64,000 nucleotides of DNA from contig OZ244879.1 of assembly GCA_965221295.1 (NCBI GenBank), positions 2,728,001-2,792,000 on the forward strand. The letters are read 5' to 3'. Below the pieces are notes generated by a model. That model was not told the origin of the DNA, did not search any database, and was given only the letters and a program-made list of their open reading frames with translations. Made by a program: the position numbers and the translations under genes. Source of the stretch: Bin87 sp965221295. GTDB taxonomy: Bacteria; Chloroflexota; Dehalococcoidia; Lucifugimonadales; UBA3495. Below, piece by piece: positions 59,997 to 64,000 of the stretch. Position 1 is the stretch's first letter, and each line of letters starts with the position of its first letter.

Positions 59997-61310
59997 GTGA
60001 TTGACCGCTATTCCAGGCCTGATATGAAGGAGGTCTGGTCCGACGAAAACAAGTACCGGGCATGGTTCGCAGTGGAACTCGCTGTCTGCGAGGCGTGGAC
60101 CGAAGCCGGCGTCATTCCTCTGGAAGACTTGGAACCGCTCCGTTCGGCAACTTACAACCACAGCCGGATGATGGAGATCTTCGAGACCACTCGGCACGAC
60201 GTTACCGCGTTCCTGCGTTCCATCACCGAAACCCTCGGCCCGGAGGGACGGTGGCTGCACTTGGGGATGACATCCTCGGACATGCTGGACACCGGCCAGG
60301 CGTTGCAGATGGTAGCCGCCGCAGACCTGTTGCTCAAGGAGATCGACGCCGCCATCGACGCGGTGCGAGAACAGGCCCTGCGCCACAAAGACACGCTGAT
60401 GATGGGGCGAACCCATGGCGTCCACGCCGAACCCATCACTTTCGGCCTGAAGCTGGCGCTGTGGTGGGACGAATTGCGGCGCCAGCGCGAGCGCATGGAA
60501 GCCGCCCGGGAGTCCATTCGCGTGGGCAAAATCTCCGGAGCCGTGGGCACCCACGCCACCATACCCCCGAGCATAGAGGAACGGGTTTGCGACCACCTCG
60601 GACTCAAGGTCGCTCCCGTATCCAACCAGGTGGTGCAGCGAGACCGGTACGCCCACTTCATCACCACCTGCGCGTTGGTCGCGGCCTCGCTGGAGAAGTT
60701 CGCCACCGAGATTCGCGGGATGCAGCGAACCGAGATCCACGAGGTGGAAGAACCCTTCGGCGCCGGACAAACCGGTTCCTCTTCCATGCCCCACAAGCGC
60801 AACCCCGAGTTGACCGAACGAATCTGCGGCTTGGCTCGCACCATTCGCGGCAACGCCGTGCCAGCGCTGGAGAACGTCGCCCTCTGGGGAGAACGGGACA
60901 TCAGCCATTCTTCGTCGGAGCGCATCATCTTGCCCGACACGTGCTTGATGCTGGACTACATCCTCAGCATCTTCACCCACGTTATCCGCGGGTTGCGGGT
61001 CGACTCCGACCGAATGTGGCAGAATTTGGAGAGCAGCCGCGGCTTGATATTTAGCCAGCGCGTCCTGCTGACCCTGGTCGAAGAAAAGGGACTCTCCCGC
61101 GAAGCGGCGTACGACATCGTTCAGCGCAACGCCATGCGCGCCTGGGACGATTCCCAGGACTTCCGCGACCTGCTCAAGAAGGACCCGGAGGCGGCCCGGA
61201 GCCTCACCGCAGACGAAATGGACGCCCTTTTCGACTACGGCTACTACACACGCTACATCGACGACAATTTCCAACGTATCGGGCTGCTGCCGTCAGCTGT
61301 GCCCGCGTAA
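59997..61310 (+). CDS. purB: Adenylosuccinate lyase
   Basis: PurB performs two fumarate-releasing steps: SAICAR to AICAR and adenylosuccinate to AMP. The 437-residue protein has IDRYSRPDMKEVWSDENKY, MGRTHGVHAEPITFG, and the fumarase-family signature GSSSMPHKRNP. GTG 59997 matches the usual family start, with GGGAG about 11 bases upstream; TTG 59967 is the longer choice. TAAAAT at 59952-59957 could be an internal promoter. Confidence 0.96.
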   Translation: MIDRYSRPDMKEVWSDENKYRAWFAVELAVCEAWTEAGVIPLEDLEPLRSATYNHSRMMEIFETTRHDVTAFLRSITETLGPEGRWLHLGMTSSDMLDTGQALQMVAAADLLLKEIDAAIDAVREQALRHKDTLMMGRTHGVHAEPITFGLKLALWWDELRRQRERMEAARESIRVGKISGAVGTHATIPPSIEERVCDHLGLKVAPVSNQVVQRDRYAHFITTCALVAASLEKFATEIRGMQRTEIHEVEEPFGAGQTGSSSMPHKRNPELTERICGLARTIRGNAVPALENVALWGERDISHSSSERIILPDTCLMLDYILSIFTHVIRGLRVDSDRMWQNLESSRGLIFSQRVLLTLVEEKGLSREAAYDIVQRNAMRAWDDSQDFRDLLKKDPEAARSLTADEMDALFDYGYYTRYIDDNFQRIGLLPSAVPA

Positions 61311-61348
61311 ATCCGCCGGAGACGCCACCCTTTGCGACAGAATGAGCC

Positions 61349-62251
61349 ATGATTATCGAAACTCGCATCCCCAACCCAATGCACCGCGGCAAGGTCCGGG
61401 ACACCTACCAGTTGACCGATGACCTCCTGCTGATGGTCGCCACCGACCGAATCTCCGCCTTTGACGTGGTGCTGCCCAACGGAATCCCCGAAAAAGGCGC
61501 CGCTCTGAACGGCATGTCTGGGTTCTGGTTCGGCCTCACCGAACACATCGTGCCGAACCATTTGGTCGCCTTGGCAAACTCTCCAGAAGCCGCCACCTAC
61601 GCCAAACTGCCTGTGATGTCGGACCCGGCGTTTGGGGAAGACAATGTCGGACGCCAGGCCATGGTGGTCAAAAAAGCCCAGCGCATCGACATCGAGTGCA
61701 TCGTGCGTGGCTACATCACCGGGTCCGCCTGGGGCGAATACCGCCGCCAAGGCACCGTATCGGGCAAGGAGATGCCCGCGGGGCTAGTGGAAGGCGACCG
61801 GTTCCCCGAACCGCTGTTCACTCCCACCACCAAGGCGGAAGAAGGGCACGACGAGAACATGACCGACGCCGAAGTTGAAGCCATGGTCGGCGCCGAAATG
61901 GCCCAGAAGCTCGCGGACGTCAGCAAAGCGGTCTATCTCTACGCCCATGACTACGCCAGACAACGAGGCATCATTTTGGCCGACACCAAAATGGAATTTG
62001 GGCTGCTGGACGGCGAACTGATCCTGATCGACGAGTTGCTCACCCCCGATTCCAGCCGGTTCTGGGACGCCGACGGGTATGCGCCCGGAAAGTCCCAGCC
62101 CAGTTACGACAAACAGTTTGTGCGCGACTGGCTAACGGCACAGGGCTGGGATCAAGAACCGCCGGCGCCACAGCTGCCCGATGACGTGGTGCAGCAAACT
62201 TCGAAACTGTACCGCGAAGCCTACCAGCGATTGACCGGCCAAACACTGTAG
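61349..62251 (+). CDS. purC: SAICAR synthase
   Basis: PurC ligates CAIR and aspartate. The 300-residue protein is of the longer (fungal/actinobacterial) type: HRGKVRDTYQLTDDLLLMVATDRISAFDVVLPNGIPEKG, VVKKAQRIDIECIVRGYITGSAWGEY, FTPTTKAEEGHDENM, LADTKMEFGL, LIDELLTPDSSRFWDAD. It follows purB by 38 bases. Confidence 0.97.
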   Translation: MIIETRIPNPMHRGKVRDTYQLTDDLLLMVATDRISAFDVVLPNGIPEKGAALNGMSGFWFGLTEHIVPNHLVALANSPEAATYAKLPVMSDPAFGEDNVGRQAMVVKKAQRIDIECIVRGYITGSAWGEYRRQGTVSGKEMPAGLVEGDRFPEPLFTPTTKAEEGHDENMTDAEVEAMVGAEMAQKLADVSKAVYLYAHDYARQRGIILADTKMEFGLLDGELILIDELLTPDSSRFWDADGYAPGKSQPSYDKQFVRDWLTAQGWDQEPPAPQLPDDVVQQTSKLYREAYQRLTGQTL

Positions 62252-62282
62252 CCAGCAGCGGCGACCTCGCGGGGAGCGTACC

Positions 62283-62984
62283 TTGCCACCGTCCAGACAC
62301 CGACGCCGGCGGGCGGAACGCCGCTCGAGCCGGCGCACTCCTCCGATTGCCACTTCGGGAGGGTTCCGTAGCCGCTGGCTGCTGATCGCTTTCGCCGTAA
62401 TCGCCATCCTGTTCATCGCCGCCCTGCTGGTTCCAGTCGCGCTTCCGGTCAATTTCGGCGGCGGCCGTGGCAGTTCCGACGGCTACGTGTCCGGCGTCGG
62501 CGAGGAAGTCGCAACCTCCCCGGATCGGTCGCACTTCGCCGACAACTTCACCATCGAAGACGTGAGCGCGGGAGACGGATACTCCACTACCCCGCCAACC
62601 TCGGGGCGTCATTGGAACGGATGGGCGGCCTGCGGGTTCTACGGCCCCGACCAGTCGCTGCCCGACGAACGCATCCTGCACAACTTGGAACACGGCAACA
62701 TCGTGGTCAGTTACCACCTCACCGACCCTGATCAAATCCAGGAACTCGAAGACGCCTTCGATTCCATCGGCAAGACCAACCAGTGGGGCGTTGCTCGGTT
62801 CTACGACCAGATCCCCGAGGGAACGGTGGCGCTGACCACTTGGGGCGTTATCGATGGCCCAATGGACGGCGTCCAGACGGACCGGATCGAACGCTTCTTT
62901 GACGCCTACTCGGGCACGCTCAGCCCGGAATTTCCCGGTAGCGGCGCGCCCTGCACCACCGGTGGCGTCATGGATCCCGCGTAG
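62283..62984 (+). CDS. DUF3105 domain protein, membrane-anchored
   Basis: The 233-residue protein has a basic N terminus (RHRRRRAERRSSRR), one transmembrane helix (about 30-55) and an extracytoplasmic DUF3105 domain: YSTTPPTSGRHW, HNLEHGNIVVSYHL, IPEGTVALTTWG. Histidines in the NLEHG segment suggest metal binding, but function is unknown. The start is TTG 62283 with GGGGAG six bases upstream. It is placed between purC and a paralogous gene. Confidence 0.88.
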   Translation: MPPSRHRRRRAERRSSRRTPPIATSGGFRSRWLLIAFAVIAILFIAALLVPVALPVNFGGGRGSSDGYVSGVGEEVATSPDRSHFADNFTIEDVSAGDGYSTTPPTSGRHWNGWAACGFYGPDQSLPDERILHNLEHGNIVVSYHLTDPDQIQELEDAFDSIGKTNQWGVARFYDQIPEGTVALTTWGVIDGPMDGVQTDRIERFFDAYSGTLSPEFPGSGAPCTTGGVMDPA

Positions 62985-62996
62985 GCCCGGATTCAA

Positions 62997-63851
62997 ATGC
63001 TCCGCGCGAGGGCGTTGACGGCAATCGTTCTTGCCGCAATCGGCGCGTTGGCGATGGCTTGCCAAGCGGACCCCACCGTGCCGGGCGATCCGGCCTTGCC
63101 GGCCGACACAGCTCCCACCGTTTCAGTGGTGACCGCTGGGGCCACGCCGACCATCGCGCCAACCCCAACCATGACCGCAGTGGCTCTTCCGGCGACGCCC
63201 ACGGCTCCGCCACCCGCTGTCGCCACGCTGTCGCTCTCGCCAGCGGCTACGGCGACCCCGGAACCCATGCCGCGTCAAGACAGTCTTCAACCGCCCATCT
63301 TCACGCCCATGCCATCTCCGTCTCCCATGGCGGCGAACACGCCTTTGGCCGAAGTTTCAGTTACCGATGGGCCAGAAACCACCCAAATAATGCCCAGCCG
63401 GAACCACTTCGCCATGCAATTGCGCATCACCGACGTGATTCCTGGCGGGTACAGCACGACGCCTCCCACCTCTGGGCGGCACTGGGACGCCTGGAGCGAT
63501 TGCGGCTTTTACAATTACCCCCTGCCAGACGAGTTGCTGGTTCACAACCTGGAACACGGCAACATCATAGTGAGTTACAACTTGGACGACCCGGACGAGA
63601 TCGCAGCTCTGCGCGAGGCGGTGTACGCCAACCAAATCGCCGAAGAATTCGCCATCGTGCGCCGGTACCACGCCATCCCCGAGGGGATGGTGGCGCTCAC
63701 CACGTGGGGCGTGCTGGACCGCATGTTGGGCGTTGACGCCGAACGCATCGCCAGTTTCTTCCGCGAATTTCCCGGCAACACGGGACCCGAATTCGCCAAC
63801 GGTCTTCCCTGCACCACCGGCGTCCGCATGAGCGATTCCTCAAGCGGGTAG
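62997..63851 (+). CDS. DUF3105 domain lipoprotein
   Basis: A 284-residue paralogue of the previous gene. It has a lipoprotein signal (AIGALAMAC, with the lipobox Cys at about residue 22), a Pro/Thr/Ala-rich linker of roughly 80 residues and a C-terminal DUF3105 domain (YSTTPPTSGRHW, HNLEHGNIIVSYNL, IPEGMVALTTWG). A tandem duplication with different anchoring (helix versus lipid) is the simplest origin. Twelve bases separate the two genes. Confidence 0.9.
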   Translation: MLRARALTAIVLAAIGALAMACQADPTVPGDPALPADTAPTVSVVTAGATPTIAPTPTMTAVALPATPTAPPPAVATLSLSPAATATPEPMPRQDSLQPPIFTPMPSPSPMAANTPLAEVSVTDGPETTQIMPSRNHFAMQLRITDVIPGGYSTTPPTSGRHWDAWSDCGFYNYPLPDELLVHNLEHGNIIVSYNLDDPDEIAALREAVYANQIAEEFAIVRRYHAIPEGMVALTTWGVLDRMLGVDAERIASFFREFPGNTGPEFANGLPCTTGVRMSDSSSG

Positions 63852-63883
63852 CCAATCTCGCCGACCCCGGAAGGATGTGAAAC

Positions 63884-64000
63884 GTGTTGCTAGCCCGCGT
63901 GTACGTAACCTTGAAACCTGGCGTCAACGACCCGCAGGGATTGACGGTCATGGGCGGTCTACGCAGCTTGGGCCACGAAGGCGTGTCCGACGTTCGCATC
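63884..64000 (+). CDS. purS: Phosphoribosylformylglycinamidine synthase subunit PurS, truncated by window end
   Basis: The frame from GTG 63884 reads LARVYVTLKPGVNDPQGLTV and continues GGLRSLGHEGVSDVRI to the end of the window. PurS of the small-subunit FGAM synthase complex begins with this VxVxLKPGVxDPQG pattern. GGAAGG lies about eight bases upstream. Only 39 codons are seen; purQ and purL probably follow. Confidence 0.9.
   Translation, partial: MLLARVYVTLKPGVNDPQGLTVMGGLRSLGHEGVSDVRI

Noticed and set aside
59193..61274. 693-codon open frame on the minus strand opposite purB
   Set aside because: Antisense shadow of purB and the upstream phosphatase; GC-rich codon bias leaves the complementary frame open. 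No ribosome site or family resemblance.

Overview
The window looks like a GC-rich, free-living bacterium of the Chloroflexota, most likely the SAR202/Dehalococcoidia side. This is inferred from gene content only: a luciferase-like (LLM) flavin oxidoreductase, an acetamidase/formamidase, a BKACE enzyme, a lone xanthine-dehydrogenase-type large subunit, CobN with a fused ChlI-ChlD partner, a K+-type membrane pyrophosphatase, DapL lysine synthesis and several candidate leaderless promoters. No rRNA, tRNA, IS element, prophage or CRISPR array was found.

Layout. 1-0.9 kb: a crotonase. 0.9-7.7 kb (minus strand): a histidine block, HisZ/HisS-like, hisG, a zinc-dependent phospholipase C-like gene, hisD, hisC, hisB, mostly overlapping. 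8-11.8 kb (minus): two SDRs, birA, glyS. 11.8-20.6 kb (minus): a cobalamin block headed by a cobalamin riboswitch with its terminator, then cbiE, cobN, a ChuX/HutX-like gene, cbtB, cbtA and a fused ChlI-ChlD chelatase subunit. 20.9-22.7 kb: a DUF3352-like gene broken by one frameshift. 22.8-25.6 kb (minus): a MoaD-like protein and a molybdenum hydroxylase large subunit. 25.7-27.5 kb: BKACE and a nucleotidyltransferase-HEPN fusion. 27.6-28.3 kb: four tandem copies of a foldback repeat of about 181 bp.

28.3-34.5 kb (minus): rhomboid protease, cytidylate-kinase-like protein, GNAT, DAHP synthase with an attenuation leader, trpA, cysC, CPBP protease. 35-42.9 kb (plus): GatC-like/amidase pair, HAD phosphatase, a hypothetical, LLM oxidoreductase, phosphodiesterase, hppA, SDR. 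43-54.6 kb (minus): acetamidase, metallophosphoesterase, hflX, dapL, a hypothetical, dapF, miaA, tpiA, apgM, pgk, a polyprenyl synthase homologue and tsaC. 54.8-64 kb (plus): a purine block, guaA, purD, two hypotheticals, purE, HAD-IB phosphatase, purB, purC, two DUF3105 genes and the start of purS, which runs off the window.

The clearest regulatory finding lies upstream of the DAHP synthase. A near-consensus promoter drives a 34-codon ORF with seven Phe/Tyr codons in a run of ten. It is followed by an intrinsic terminator and a possible competing antiterminator, which is the layout of ribosome-mediated attenuation responding to Phe/Tyr. The leader ORF starts almost at the predicted transcript 5' end. 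Other points for follow-up are the riboswitch-terminator unit, degenerate active sites (an SDR without the catalytic Lys, TrpA with Glu at the Asp60 position, a polyprenyl synthase with altered Asp motifs), the phospholipase-like gene inside the his operon, and the nested-palindrome repeat array.
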